64,000 bases of DNA, from positions 62,001 through 126,000 of the forward strand of contig CAWJSC010000009.1 of assembly GCA_963845425.1 (NCBI GenBank). Direction: 5' to 3'. This document shows positions 7,950 to 16,412 of this stretch, piece by piece. The position numbers and the translations under genes were made by a program. Under the pieces are notes generated by a model, which saw nothing but the letters and a program-made list of their open reading frames with translations, was not told the origin of the DNA and searched no databases. Source of the DNA: DATDAH01 sp963845425 (GTDB lineage: Bacteria; Actinomycetota; Acidimicrobiia; Acidimicrobiales; DATDAH01). The first letter of the stretch is position 1; the number at the start of each line of letters is the position of its first letter.

Positions 7950-9128
7950 TCAGACCTTGAGGAGGATGGCGTCGCCCTGGCCGCCACCGCCGCAGAGGGC
8001 AGCCGCGCCGAGGCCGCCACCGCGGCGTCCCAGCTCCAGGAGCACGGTGAGGGCCACCCGGGTGCCGGACATGCCGACGGGGTGGCCGAGGGCGATGGCG
8101 CCCCCGTTCACGTTGACGACGTCGTCGCTGATGCCGAGGTCGGCCATCGAGGCCACGCCGACGGCGGCGAAGGCCTCGTTCAACTCGAACAGGTCGATGT
8201 CGCCGACGGCGAGGCCGGAGTCCTCGGCCGCGGCCTTGATGGCCCGGGCCGGCTGGGTCAGCAGGGACGGGTCCGGGCCGGCCACCTGGCCGTAGCCCAC
8301 GATCTCGCCCAGCGGGGTGGCGCCCAGCTCCTCGGCCTTGGCCTTGGACACCACGATCACCGCGGCACCGCCGTCGGAGATCTGGGAGGCGTTGCCCGCG
8401 GTGATGTTGCCCGCCTTGTCGAAGGCCGGCCGTAGGCCGCCGAGGCTCTCGGCGGTGGTGCCGGGGCGCACGCCCTCGTCCACCTCGATCAGGACCGGGT
8501 CACCCTTGCGCTGGGGTACCTCGACCGGGACGATCTCGTCGTCGAAGAGGCCGTCCTTCTGGGCCTTGGCCGCCCGCTCGTGGGAGGCGGCGGACAGCTC
8601 GTCCTGGGCCAGACGCTCGAGGCCGGCGGAGGCGGCGTACTTCTCGGTGCCGGCACCCATGGCCACCTGGTCGAAGGCGCAGAAGAGGCCGTCGTACATC
8701 ATCGAGTCGACGACGGACTGGTCACCGATGCGGTAGCCGGCCCGGGCTCCCGGGAGGAGATAGGGGGCCTGGGTCATGGACTCCATGCCGCCCGCGACGA
8801 CGACGTCGGCCTGGCCGGTCTGGATCATGAGGTCGGCCAGGTAGATCGAGTTGAGGCCCGACAGGCACACCTTGTTGATGGTGGTGGCCGGGACCGTCAG
8901 GGGGATGCCGGCGTTGGCCGCAGCCTGGCGGGCGGTGATCTGGCCGGCGCCGGCCTGCAGCACCTGGCCCATGAAGACGTAGTCGACCTGCTCGGGGCTG
9001 ACGCCGGCCCGCTCGAGGGCCGCCTTGATGGCGAAGCCGCCGAGGTCGGTGGCGGCGAAGCTCGCCAGGCCGCCGGAGAGCTTGCCGATCGGTGTGCGCG
9101 CGCCGCCGATGATCACGGAGCCAGACAT
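7950..9128 (-). CDS. Acetyl-CoA C-acetyltransferase (thiolase)
   Basis: The 392-residue protein has the full thiolase signature: nucleophilic Cys88 in INKVCLSGLNS, GHPVGMSG with the catalytic His near 345, and the C-terminal Cys in CGGGGQGD. It condenses or cleaves acetyl-CoA/acetoacetyl-CoA, the entry step to the crotonyl-CoA branch whose reductase (ccr) is encoded 1.3 kb away on the other strand. Length and the SGGLASF N-terminus match the biosynthetic/acetoacetyl-CoA thiolase group, although substrate chain length cannot be read from sequence. The ATG at 9126–9128 follows a GGGAGGT ribosome-binding site. Confidence 0.93.
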   Translation of the reverse strand: MSGSVIIGGARTPIGKLSGGLASFAATDLGGFAIKAALERAGVSPEQVDYVFMGQVLQAGAGQITARQAAANAGIPLTVPATTINKVCLSGLNSIYLADLMIQTGQADVVVAGGMESMTQAPYLLPGARAGYRIGDQSVVDSMMYDGLFCAFDQVAMGAGTEKYAASAGLERLAQDELSAASHERAAKAQKDGLFDDEIVPVEVPQRKGDPVLIEVDEGVRPGTTAESLGGLRPAFDKAGNITAGNASQISDGGAAVIVVSKAKAEELGATPLGEIVGYGQVAGPDPSLLTQPARAIKAAAEDSGLAVGDIDLFELNEAFAAVGVASMADLGISDDVVNVNGGAIALGHPVGMSGTRVALTVLLELGRRGGGLGAAALCGGGGQGDAILLKV

Positions 9129-9220
9129 GTGTGGGACCTCCCCCAGGTGGGTGTTCGCTGGTGGCGGGAAGTGTACGGAGGGACCGCTCGTGGCGACCAG
9201 CCCGCGCCCGGGAGGTCGGG

Positions 9221-10255
9221 TCAGGTGGTGCTGTCCTCGGGGGGCTCCGGGTCACCCTTGCGCCGCTGCAGGGCGTTCTCCACGGCGTCCTTGACCATCT
9301 GGGAGAGGGCGTCGTCGTCACCGTGGGCCTCCTCGCTCCCGCCGTCCTCGGGAACAGCTTCGTCGGGCAGGACGGCGCCCATGCCGCCGCCGGTCGCGCC
9401 GTCGTCGTCGTCGGTCAGGTCGTCGTCGTGGGTCAGGTCGACGATGAGGGGGCCGTCGTCCTCGTCGTAGGGCAGGTCGATCGGTTCGATCGGCGTGGTG
9501 CGGGTCGCCGGCGGGGGCACCGGGGGCGTGGGTGGGCCCTGTCCGGGCGGCGGCGCGAGGTCGGGGCCGTCACCACCCTCTGCTTCGGTGGCCGCGGCCA
9601 GCGCGGCGTCGGTCAGGTCGATGGCGCCGAACAGATCGGTGTCCTCCTCGATCAGGCGGTCGAGGACCTGCTCGATGTGGTCCCGGGTGTCCTCCAGCCG
9701 GCCCCGGACGTTGCGCTGCACCGTCACGGCGCCGCGGGCCTCGGCCTGCGCGGCCTCGATGATCTCCTGGGTGCGCTCCCGGGCGAGGGTGGTGGCGGCC
9801 GCGGCCGCCCCGTCGGCCTGGCGCCGGACATCGGACAGGAGCCAGTCGGCATCGGCGCGAGCGGCCTCCAGCTCGATGGCGGCGGCCTGGCGGTCGGCAT
9901 CAGCGCGACGGGTCAGCTCCTCGGCCTCCCGCTGGGCGTCCTGGCGGATGAGCGCGGCATCGGCCTCGGCCCGGTGACGCAGGGTCGCCACCGACTCGTG
10001 GGCCTGGCGCAGGATGGCGGCCACCTCCTCGCCCATCTGCTCGAAGTCGTCGGGGCCCTGCATGGTGACGGCGACCGGCGCGGCCTCGGGCGCCGGCGCC
10101 TCCGCGACAGCAGCCGGAGGCGTGGCGAGGCCGCCCTGGGCGTGCGCGAGGGTGGTGGCCACGTCCCTCAGGAAGTCATCGACCTCCGCAGGGTCATAGC
10201 CCCGCCGCACCAGGGGGAACACCCGGTTCTCGATCTCGTCTGGAGTGATCGGCAT
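9221..10255 (-). CDS. DivIVA/Wag31-like coiled-coil protein with acidic tail
   Basis: The 344-residue protein starts MPITPDEIENRVFPLVRRGY, then DPAEVDDFLRDV: the DivIVA membrane-curvature domain consensus. A long Ala/Glu/Arg-rich coiled coil follows (about 60–220), then a Pro-rich and strongly acidic C-terminus. DivIVA/Wag31 proteins mark poles and recruit cell-wall synthesis in actinobacteria; a DivIVA-domain scaffold role is likely here, but it need not be the essential pole organiser. The ATG at 10255 was preferred to the longer frame because it matches the domain start and has a GGGAAGG-type leader. Confidence 0.85.
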   Translation of the reverse strand: MPITPDEIENRVFPLVRRGYDPAEVDDFLRDVATTLAHAQGGLATPPAAVAEAPAPEAAPVAVTMQGPDDFEQMGEEVAAILRQAHESVATLRHRAEADAALIRQDAQREAEELTRRADADRQAAAIELEAARADADWLLSDVRRQADGAAAAATTLARERTQEIIEAAQAEARGAVTVQRNVRGRLEDTRDHIEQVLDRLIEEDTDLFGAIDLTDAALAAATEAEGGDGPDLAPPPGQGPPTPPVPPPATRTTPIEPIDLPYDEDDGPLIVDLTHDDDLTDDDDGATGGGMGAVLPDEAVPEDGGSEEAHGDDDALSQMVKDAVENALQRRKGDPEPPEDSTT

Positions 10256-10312
10256 CGCCGTTCTCGCCTTCCCCGCCTCGCCCAGCGGACCCGCTCGTTT
10301 CGTTGACCACAG

Positions 10313-10318
10313 AAAGTA
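10313..10318 (-). promoter_or_regulatory. -10 element upstream of the DivIVA-like gene
   Basis: TACTTT on the reverse strand lies about 58 nt before the start codon, giving a leader of about 50 nt with a ribosome-binding site. The surrounding DNA is locally AT-richer. Confidence 0.4.
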
Positions 10319-10396
10319 GCGCATACGAACACACTGTGTGAAGTCCACCTCGAAATCGGCCCCGGTCGGCGTTGGAGCCGCCCGGCGCCGGAGGGC

Positions 10397-10402
10397 TAGC
10401 GT
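10397..10402 (+). promoter_or_regulatory. -10 element, leaderless promoter of ccr
   Basis: TAGCGT ends 8 nt before the ccr ATG at 10411. Confidence 0.55.
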
Positions 10403-10410
10403 CCCCCGCC

Positions 10411-11766
10411 ATGCAGGAGATCCTCGACGCCATCCAGGGGGGCGCGTCCGGCGACGACATCGCGGCGCTGACCATCCCCGAGTCCTTCCGAGCGGCCTTC
10501 GTGCGCCGGGAGGACATCGAGATGTTCGCCGGGGTCGATTCCTGGGACAAGGACCCCCGCCAGTCGCTCCACGTGGACGACGTCGCCACCCCCGACCTGG
10601 CCCCCGACGAGGCCTACGTGGCCGTCATGGCCAGCTCGATCAACTTCAACACGGTCTGGACGTCGATCTTCGAGCCCCTGCCGACCTTCGCCTTCCTCGA
10701 CCGCCTGGGCAAGGAGAGCACCTGGGGCGCCCGCCATGCCCTGCCGTACCACGTGGTCGGCTCGGACGCGGCGGGCGTCGTGCTGAAGACGGGCTCGGCG
10801 GTGCGCAACTGGAAGGCGGGGGACCGGGTCACGGTCCACTGCAACTACGTCGACGACCAGGACCCCAGTGCCCATGACGACGCCATGCTGGCGACCAACC
10901 AGCGCATCTGGGGCTTCGAGTCCAACTTCGGCGGCCTGGCCGACCTCACGGTGGTCAAGGCCAACCAGCTGATGCCCAAGCCCACCCACCTGAGCTGGGA
11001 GGAGGCGGCGGTCAACGCCCTGTGCAACTCCACCAGCTACCGGATGCTGTGCAGTCCCAACTCGGTGCAGATGCGCCAGGGCGACACGGTCCTGGTCTGG
11101 GGGGCGACCGGGGGTCTCGGCGGCTACGCCTGCCAGTACGTCCTCAACGGCGGGGGCACGCCGGTGGGCGTGGTGTCCTCGGCCGAGAAGGTCGACCTGC
11201 TCCACGAACTCGGTGTCGAGGCCGTCATCGACCGCAAGGCCGCGGGCTACCAGTTCTGGGCCGACGAGAACACCCAGGACGAAAAGGAGTGGCGCCGGCT
11301 GGGCAAGGACATCCGAGGCCTGGTCGGCCGGGACCCCGAGATCGTCTTCGAGCACCCGGGGCGCCAGACGTTCGGGGCGTCGGTGTTCGTGACCGCCCGG
11401 GGCGGCACGATCGTCACCTGTGCCGCCACCTCGGGCTACATGATCGAGTACGACAACCGCCATCTCTGGATGAAGTTGAAGCGGATCGTCTCCTCCCACT
11501 TCGCCAACTACCGCGAGGCGTGGGAGGCCAACCGGATGGTGGCCGAGGGCCGGATCCAGCCGTGCCTGTCGGCCGTCTTCCCGCTGACCGAGGTCGGCGA
11601 CGCCGCGCTCCAGGTGCACCACAACGAGCACGAGGGCAAGATCGGGGTGCTGTGCCTGGCCCCCGAGGAGGGCCTGGGCATCGACGACGCCGAGTTCCGC
11701 GAGAAGGTGGGCGAGGACAGGATCACCCTGTTCCGCCGCCACGGTGACAAGGCCCGAGGAGGCTGA
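10411..11766 (+). CDS. ccr: Crotonyl-CoA carboxylase/reductase
   Basis: The 451-residue MDR-family enzyme reduces crotonyl-CoA with NADPH while fixing CO2 to give ethylmalonyl-CoA. The four residues known to position CO2 in Ccr appear at equivalent places: Asn80 (SINFNTVW), Phe169 and Glu170 (IWGFESNFGG) and His363 (SSHFANY). The NADPH loop is GATGGLGGYACQ (231–242). These features separate it from plain enoyl-CoA reductases. It is followed 4 nt later by methylmalonyl-CoA epimerase, consistent with an ethylmalonyl-CoA-type route for acetyl-CoA assimilation or for supplying branched extender units. Confidence 0.94.
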   Translation: MQEILDAIQGGASGDDIAALTIPESFRAAFVRREDIEMFAGVDSWDKDPRQSLHVDDVATPDLAPDEAYVAVMASSINFNTVWTSIFEPLPTFAFLDRLGKESTWGARHALPYHVVGSDAAGVVLKTGSAVRNWKAGDRVTVHCNYVDDQDPSAHDDAMLATNQRIWGFESNFGGLADLTVVKANQLMPKPTHLSWEEAAVNALCNSTSYRMLCSPNSVQMRQGDTVLVWGATGGLGGYACQYVLNGGGTPVGVVSSAEKVDLLHELGVEAVIDRKAAGYQFWADENTQDEKEWRRLGKDIRGLVGRDPEIVFEHPGRQTFGASVFVTARGGTIVTCAATSGYMIEYDNRHLWMKLKRIVSSHFANYREAWEANRMVAEGRIQPCLSAVFPLTEVGDAALQVHHNEHEGKIGVLCLAPEEGLGIDDAEFREKVGEDRITLFRRHGDKARGG

Positions 11767-11770
11767 ACCG

Positions 11771-12172
11771 ATGCTGTTGACCGAGATCGACCACGTCGCC
11801 ATCGCCGTCGAGGACCTCGAGGCGGCCATCGCCTGGTATGAGGCCGCCTTCGGGGCGACCGTCGAACACCGCGAGGTGGTGGAGAGCGACGGGGTCGAGG
11901 AGGCGCTGCTCAACGTCGCCGAGTCCTACGTCCAGCTCCTGACCCCCGTCAGCGACGACTCCCCGGTGGCCAAGTACTTGGAGAAGAAGGGCGAGGGCCT
12001 GCACCACATCGGGTACCGGGTCGACGACTGCGCGGCGGCCCTCGAGTCGCTGCGGGCCCAGGGCAACCGGCTCATCGACGAGGCCCCCCGCCCCGGCTCC
12101 CGCGGCACCACCGTCGCCTTCGTGCACCCCAAGGGCGCCTTCGGCACCCTCATCGAGCTGGTCCAGGAATGA
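11771..12172 (+). CDS. mce: Methylmalonyl-CoA (ethylmalonyl-CoA) epimerase
   Basis: The 133-residue VOC-fold protein begins LTEIDHVAIAVEDLE and retains the epimerase metal ligands: His in IDHVAIAV, Gln in SYVQLL, His in GLHHIGYRV and Glu in TLIELVQE. The family interconverts the 2-epimers of methylmalonyl-CoA and ethylmalonyl-CoA. It starts 4 nt after ccr and is probably in the same transcript, fitting the need to epimerise the Ccr product. Confidence 0.93.
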   Translation: MLLTEIDHVAIAVEDLEAAIAWYEAAFGATVEHREVVESDGVEEALLNVAESYVQLLTPVSDDSPVAKYLEKKGEGLHHIGYRVDDCAAALESLRAQGNRLIDEAPRPGSRGTTVAFVHPKGAFGTLIELVQE

Positions 12173-12176
12173 GGGG

Positions 12177-12212
12177 CGGAGCCGATCGGCGGGCCGAACA
12201 GGCCCGCAAGCC
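12177..12212. repeat. Copy of the dispersed GC-rich repeat
   Basis: GCCGATCGGCGGGCCGAAC here matches the sequence at 2541–2559. It lies in the 70-bp gap between mce and the next gene of the same operon. Confidence 0.6.
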
Positions 12213-12242
12213 GATGAGCCGTCAGGCGAAGAGGCATCAGCA

Positions 12243-12788
12243 GTGACGCCGCGGTTGGGGCCGGTCGAGGACCCCAGCCCGGAGCAGGCCGCCCTGCTCG
12301 AGCCCTTCGCGGCCTTCTCCGGTGGCGAGACCTTCAACATCTTCCGGACCCTGGTCCGACACCCGCGCCTGTTCCGCAAGTCGATGGCGCTGGGCACCGA
12401 ACTGCTGATCAAGGGCCACCTGCCCGCCCGGGTCCGGGAGGTCGTGATCCTGCGGGTGGCGTGGCGCACCGGCTCGGTCTACGAGTGGGGCCAGCACGTC
12501 CGCATCGGTCGGGACAGCGGCCTGGACGACGACGAGATCGCCGGCCTGGCCACGGAGGCCGCGGCGGTCGACTGGTCGGCAGCTGAGCGCCTGGCCGTCA
12601 CCGTCACCGACGAACTCTGCTCCGGCGACCACCTGACCGACGCCACCTGGTCGGCCGCGGCGGCGGCGTGGGGTGAGCAGGACCTGATCGAGCTGATCCT
12701 CCTCGTCGGCAACTACCGGATGCTGGCCGGCTTCCTCAACGCCGCCCGGGTCGAGCTCGACCCGGGTCTGGACGGCTTCCCGTCGTGA
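12243..12788 (+). CDS. Carboxymuconolactone decarboxylase/AhpD-family protein
   Basis: The 181-residue all-helical protein matches the CMD/AhpD family, with LPARVREVVILRVAW and the conserved EWGQHVRIGRDSGL block (the Glu and His of the family). It lacks the CxxC of peroxidase-type AhpD, so a redox role is unlikely; it may be a lyase or have an unknown role. It lies 70 bp downstream of mce in the same direction. The start is a GTG at 12243. Confidence 0.85.
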   Translation: MTPRLGPVEDPSPEQAALLEPFAAFSGGETFNIFRTLVRHPRLFRKSMALGTELLIKGHLPARVREVVILRVAWRTGSVYEWGQHVRIGRDSGLDDDEIAGLATEAAAVDWSAAERLAVTVTDELCSGDHLTDATWSAAAAAWGEQDLIELILLVGNYRMLAGFLNAARVELDPGLDGFPS

Positions 12789-12812
12789 CATTCGCGTTCC
12801 TTCGCTGCGCTC

Positions 12813-12879
12813 AGGGACGCCGGCTCCGCCGAAGCTGAGGGTCGGAGCTGCTGCTCCGCTCCGACTCCGCAGCGTCCCT
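12813..12879. terminator. Nested inverted repeats between convergent genes
   Basis: AGGGACGC (12813–12820) pairs with GCGTCCCT (12872–12879), and inside it GTCGGAGC (12841–12848) pairs with GCTCCGAC (12858–12865). The nested structure can terminate the CMD gene and the convergent gene at 12918. It resembles the other CCGGCT(C/T)CGCCGA intergenic repeats. Confidence 0.55.
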
Positions 12880-12917
12880 CGCGTTGACGCAGGTGGAGGG
12901 CGCCGACTCGGCGACGG

Positions 12918-13202
12918 TCAGCCCGGGAGGCTCTTGGTGGCCTTGTCGATCTGCTTCTGGGCCTTGCGGCGGATCTTCTTGGCCCGGCGGTCGGTATGGC
13001 GCCGCATCTTGGCGATCTTCTTCTCGGCCTTGTCGGCGATGTCGTCCACGTGCCGACGCGCCTTCTTGGTCTTGTGCTTGGTCCGGCCGAGGACCTCCTC
13101 GGCCCCGTCGACGACGGCGTAGGCACCGGACCGCAGCCCGCTCACCGTCTCGTCGGTCTGTTCCTCGGCCTTCGCCTTCGCCCGGTCCGCTCGCTTGCCC
13201 AT
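12918..13202 (-). CDS. Small basic Lys/Arg-rich coiled-coil protein
   Basis: The 94-residue protein starts MGKRADRAKAKAEEQ and is dominated by Lys, Arg, Asp and Ala in heptad-like spacing (RRHVDDIADKAEKKIAKMRRH), with no membrane segment. The family is not recognised; the composition suggests nucleic-acid binding or structural stress-protein behaviour. The ATG at 13202 follows a GAGGAGCGG ribosome-binding site 3 nt upstream; a longer frame exists but has no start signal. Confidence 0.65.
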   Translation of the reverse strand: MGKRADRAKAKAEEQTDETVSGLRSGAYAVVDGAEEVLGRTKHKTKKARRHVDDIADKAEKKIAKMRRHTDRRAKKIRRKAQKQIDKATKSLPG

Positions 13203-13326
13203 GTCCGCTCCTCGTCCGTGATCTGCTCCAGTGTGCCCGACGCTTCGCCCTGTTCTTGCTTCAGCATCTGCGCGAGTCTGTCGAAGCCGTCTCTGGCTAC
13301 AACCCAACGAAAGGGACCATTCCCCG

Positions 13327-13848
13327 ATGAGCAACCAGACAGGCAGTGTGATCGGCTCCCGCTTGGCGGTCGCCGTGACCACGGCGATCATCACCACGGT
13401 CGTCGTGGCGGGCGGCATCGCCCTGGCCAACGTGCCGAACAACTCGGTAGGCAGCGTGAAGATCGTCAACGAGTCCATCCGCAGCGAGGACATCCGCAAC
13501 GGCGCGATCAAGAGTGTCGACATCGGCACGGGGGCCGTGACGCCGGCCGACGTCTCGCCGGCGTTGAAGCCGTACATGGCCCGCGTGACCTACAACGCCG
13601 GCGTTCCGTCGATCACCGCCCAGCGGGGGGGCCTCACGATCGTCAATGAGCCCTTCACCGGGGCAGTTCGGATCGGGTTCCCGCGCGACATGGACCTCTG
13701 CGCCGTGACCGCCACTTCGACCACCGGTGGCGTGGACACCGCTGTCCGTCGTTCGACCACCGGGTCCGACAACGAGGTCGTGGTGGTCAGCTTCGATACC
13801 GGCGGCGTCACCGTTGAGCAGGCCTTCGACCTGATCGCCCAGTGCTGA
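13327..13848 (+). CDS. Secreted or membrane-anchored protein of unknown function
   Basis: The 173-residue product has one hydrophobic N-terminal segment (about residues 11–33, AVAVTTAIITTVVVAGGIAL) followed by pentapeptide-like turns (SVGSVKIVNESIRSEDIRNG, IKSVDIGTGAV). That pattern is found in secreted actinobacterial proteins with short beta-helix repeats. The C-terminal half is a small beta-rich domain with two Cys. I do not recognise a function. A GAAAGG ribosome-binding site precedes the ATG. Confidence 0.75.
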   Translation: MSNQTGSVIGSRLAVAVTTAIITTVVVAGGIALANVPNNSVGSVKIVNESIRSEDIRNGAIKSVDIGTGAVTPADVSPALKPYMARVTYNAGVPSITAQRGGLTIVNEPFTGAVRIGFPRDMDLCAVTATSTTGGVDTAVRRSTTGSDNEVVVVSFDTGGVTVEQAFDLIAQC

Positions 13849-13872
13849 CGCGTCGCTGACGTGTCCTGCGGC

Positions 13873-13905
13873 GGACCGGGGGCGACCAGTGCTCGCCCCC
13901 GGTCC
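13873..13905. terminator. 13-bp perfect stem, bidirectional terminator
   Basis: GGACCGGGGGCGA (13873–13885) pairs exactly with 13893–13905 across a 7-nt loop, between the convergent secreted-protein and response-regulator genes. Confidence 0.75.
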
Positions 13906-13917
13906 ACCGCGTGGATC

Positions 13918-14598
13918 TCAGTCGAGGTCCCGGCCTGGCCCGCCGACGAGGCGGTAGCCCATGCCCCGCACGGTCTCGATCACGTCGCCGCCGAACTTCT
14001 TGCGGAGGTAGCGGACGTAGACGTCGACCACGTTGGACTGCGGGTCGAAGTCGTAGCCCCACACCTGGCTCAGCAGCTGCTCGCGGCTGAGCACCTGGTC
14101 CACGTGGCGGGCGAAGACCTCAGTCAGAGCGAACTCGCGAGCGGTGAGCTCGACGACCCGCCCGCCGATCTCGGCCCGGCGAGTGCGCAGGTCCAGGGTG
14201 AGGTCGCCGGCCTGCAGCATGGTGGACTCGGGCTGGGCCGGGGTGCGTAAGCGGGCCCGGACCCGGGCCAGGAGCTCCTCGAAGCGGAAGGGCTTGGGCA
14301 GGTAGTCGTCGGCACCGGCCTCGAGGCCATCCACCGTGCTGGACACCTCGCGCCGGGCGGTGAGGATGATGATCGGGAGCTGCTCGCCGCGGCGCCGGAT
14401 GCCGGCCAGCACCTCCATGCCGTCGCGTCGGGGAAGGCCGAGGTCGAGGATCAGGAGGTCGAAGTCCTCGTCGCGGGCCATGGCTTCGGCCGCGATCCCG
14501 TCGTCGATCACCACCGTCGTGAAGCCGTTGGCCCGCAGGCCCTTCTCGACGAACGCGGCGATGCGGGGCTCGTCCTCAGCGATCAGGATGCGGGCCAT
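13918..14598 (-). CDS. OmpR/PhoB-family response regulator
   Basis: The 226-residue protein has an N-terminal receiver domain (ILIAEDEP acidic pair, phospho-acceptor Asp in LLILDLGLP near residue 51, Lys in LPKPF near 101) and a C-terminal winged helix (LTAREFALTEV ... VWGYDFDPQSNVVDVYVRYLRKK). It is the DNA-binding partner of the histidine kinase whose gene overlaps its start by about 20 nt. Two ATGs are adjacent; the second (14598) is better spaced from GGAGGG. Direct repeats at 16413 and 17133 are good candidates for its target. Confidence 0.95.
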   Translation of the reverse strand: MARILIAEDEPRIAAFVEKGLRANGFTTVVIDDGIAAEAMARDEDFDLLILDLGLPRRDGMEVLAGIRRRGEQLPIIILTARREVSSTVDGLEAGADDYLPKPFRFEELLARVRARLRTPAQPESTMLQAGDLTLDLRTRRAEIGGRVVELTAREFALTEVFARHVDQVLSREQLLSQVWGYDFDPQSNVVDVYVRYLRKKFGGDVIETVRGMGYRLVGGPGRDLD

Positions 14599-16069
14599 CA
14601 TCCCTCCCAGGGGTCGTCGGGTCGGCGGGGTACGCGGGCAGGTCGAGGGTGAAGGTGGCGCCGCCGCCGACCTCGCTCTCCAGACCGACGGTGCCGCCGT
14701 GGGCCGAGGCGATCGCCGTGACGATGGCCAGGCCCAGGCCCGCGCCATCGGATCGCCGTCGCGCGTTGCGGCCTCGCCGGAAGCGGTCGAAGATCGCAGC
14801 CCGGTCCTCTTCGGAGACGCCTTCGCCGGTGTCGGCGACCCAGAGGTGGATGCGGTCGCCCACGGCCCGGCCGCCGATCTCGATGGTGTCGCCCGCCTGC
14901 GTGTGGGCCACGGCGTTGGCCGCCAGGTTGAGCATCGCTTGGGTCAGACGGTCCCGGTCGCCCCGGAGGCGTCCCGCCCGCGCGGCCACCGTCCAGCGAC
15001 GATCCGACCCGAGCGGCTGGGCCCTGGCGTCGATGCCCGCGAGGAGCTCCTCCAGGTCCAGGTCCTCGGGGCGCAGGAAGTCGGGTCGCTCGGCCTTGGC
15101 CAGCAGGACCAGGTCGTCGACGATCCGGTTCATCCGGTCCAACTCGTCCGTGACGATCTCCAGGGTCTGGCGTCGGTCCTCGGCGTCGTCCTCCATGAGC
15201 TCGAGGTGGCCCCGGACGATGGTGATCGGCGTGCGCAGTTCGTGGCCGGCGTCGTCGACGAAGGCCCGCTGCGTGTCGAACGCCCCCTGTAGGCGGTCGA
15301 GCATGGTGTTGAACGTCCGGGCCAGCTCGGCGATCTCGTCGTTGCCCCGGACTTCGATGCGTTGGCCGAGGTCGGTCTCGCTGATCGTCTTGGCGACCCC
15401 GGTGAGATCCCGCACCGGGCGCAGGACCCGACCCGCCACCAGCCAGGCCAACGCCCCGGTGACCAGGAGCATCAGGGCCGAGACGACGGCGGAGACGCGG
15501 AAGAACGACTCCACCTCGTCGCGGCCCTCCTCGAGGAAGAACACGACCACGAACACCCCGGGCACGGTGCCCTCGGCCGCGAGGGGGACCGCCTGGTAGC
15601 GGGCGGGGCCGGCGTCGGTGTCGATCCGACCCGCTTCGCTGCCGGTGAGCGATCCCCAGCGCGCCAGCAGCTCGGGATCCTCCAGGAGCGGGACGGGCGA
15701 CGCGGTGCTGCGGTGGGGGCGGCCGTCGATGATCGTCACGTAGGTCTCGCCCGCGACGGGGATGTTGCGGTCGAGGAAGGTGTCGAAGATGGCTTCGACG
15801 TCGTCGCCGAAGGGCTCACCGGTGTCGGGGTCGCTCCCGGTGGCCAGCCGCCGGAGCTCCTCGACCTCCTGGTCCAGGGCGTCGCTGACGTCGCCGTCGA
15901 GCTGGGCCAGCAGGATGCTGCGACCGAGCAGGAGCCCTGCACCGATGGCGAGCCCCAGGAGGAGCACCATGAACCCGAGGATCCGGACCCGAACGGCGAC
16001 GGGCGGCAGCTCCCACCACCGACGGGTCGGCGGCGGCTCCTCAGTCGTCGTCGCCTCCGTCGTCGTCAT
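14576..16069 (-). CDS. Membrane sensor histidine kinase
   Basis: The kinase of about 497 residues has two transmembrane helices (near 30–50 and 200–220) around an extracytoplasmic sensor domain, a HAMP segment (RPVRDLTGVAKTI...), HisKA with DDAGHELRTPITIV, and HATPase_c with N box, DTGEGV G1 and GAGLGLAIV G2 boxes. It should phosphorylate the adjacent response regulator. The sensor ligand is not evident. The ATG at 16069 was chosen over 16099 for the GGAGG 8 nt upstream; either overlaps the upstream small gene. Confidence 0.93.
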   Translation of the reverse strand: MTTTEATTTEEPPPTRRWWELPPVAVRVRILGFMVLLLGLAIGAGLLLGRSILLAQLDGDVSDALDQEVEELRRLATGSDPDTGEPFGDDVEAIFDTFLDRNIPVAGETYVTIIDGRPHRSTASPVPLLEDPELLARWGSLTGSEAGRIDTDAGPARYQAVPLAAEGTVPGVFVVVFFLEEGRDEVESFFRVSAVVSALMLLVTGALAWLVAGRVLRPVRDLTGVAKTISETDLGQRIEVRGNDEIAELARTFNTMLDRLQGAFDTQRAFVDDAGHELRTPITIVRGHLELMEDDAEDRRQTLEIVTDELDRMNRIVDDLVLLAKAERPDFLRPEDLDLEELLAGIDARAQPLGSDRRWTVAARAGRLRGDRDRLTQAMLNLAANAVAHTQAGDTIEIGGRAVGDRIHLWVADTGEGVSEEDRAAIFDRFRRGRNARRRSDGAGLGLAIVTAIASAHGGTVGLESEVGGGATFTLDLPAYPADPTTPGRDDGPHPDR

Positions 16070-16379
16070 CGCCTCCGCCTCCGCCTCCGTCGTCGTCATC
16101 AGCCGGCGCTGGGGCGGGTTGGGGGGTGGGCGCCGGTGGGGGCGCGGGGGCCGGTGTGGGCGCCGGGCGGGGCGGGGCGGTGGTTCGGGGCGGAACAGTG
16201 GTGGTCGGCCGCGTGGTCGTGGTCGTCGTCGTGGAGGGGTCCTCTGTCACATCGACGTCGGTCCGCAGCTCGATGATCGGCGGAGCCCCGTCGTCGTCAT
16301 CGGCCGCCAGGCGCAGTCCGGCGAGGGTGCCCAGCGCGAGGGCCGCCACGGCGGTGACGAGGAGACGGTGGTCGGGCAC
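16041..16379 (-). CDS. Small anchored protein with Thr/Pro linker and Gly/Asp tail
   Basis: The 112-residue frame has an N-terminal hydrophobic segment (LLVTAVAALALGTLAGL), an acidic stretch, a Thr- then Pro/Ala-rich low-complexity linker and a Gly/Asp-rich end. It lies directly upstream of the kinase gene and overlaps its 5' end by 29 nt in another frame. Low complexity makes coding evidence weaker, but position and signal anchor suggest a secreted accessory of the two-component system. The GTG at 16379 has no close Shine–Dalgarno; an out-of-frame ATG 8 nt after AGGAGG encodes only 40 residues. Confidence 0.5.
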   Translation of the reverse strand: MPDHRLLVTAVAALALGTLAGLRLAADDDDGAPPIIELRTDVDVTEDPSTTTTTTTRPTTTVPPRTTAPPRPAPTPAPAPPPAPTPQPAPAPADDDDGGGGGGDDDDGGDDD

Positions 16380-16412
16380 GGGCTCATCGTGGGCGCCTCC
16401 TGTTGCCGAGCG

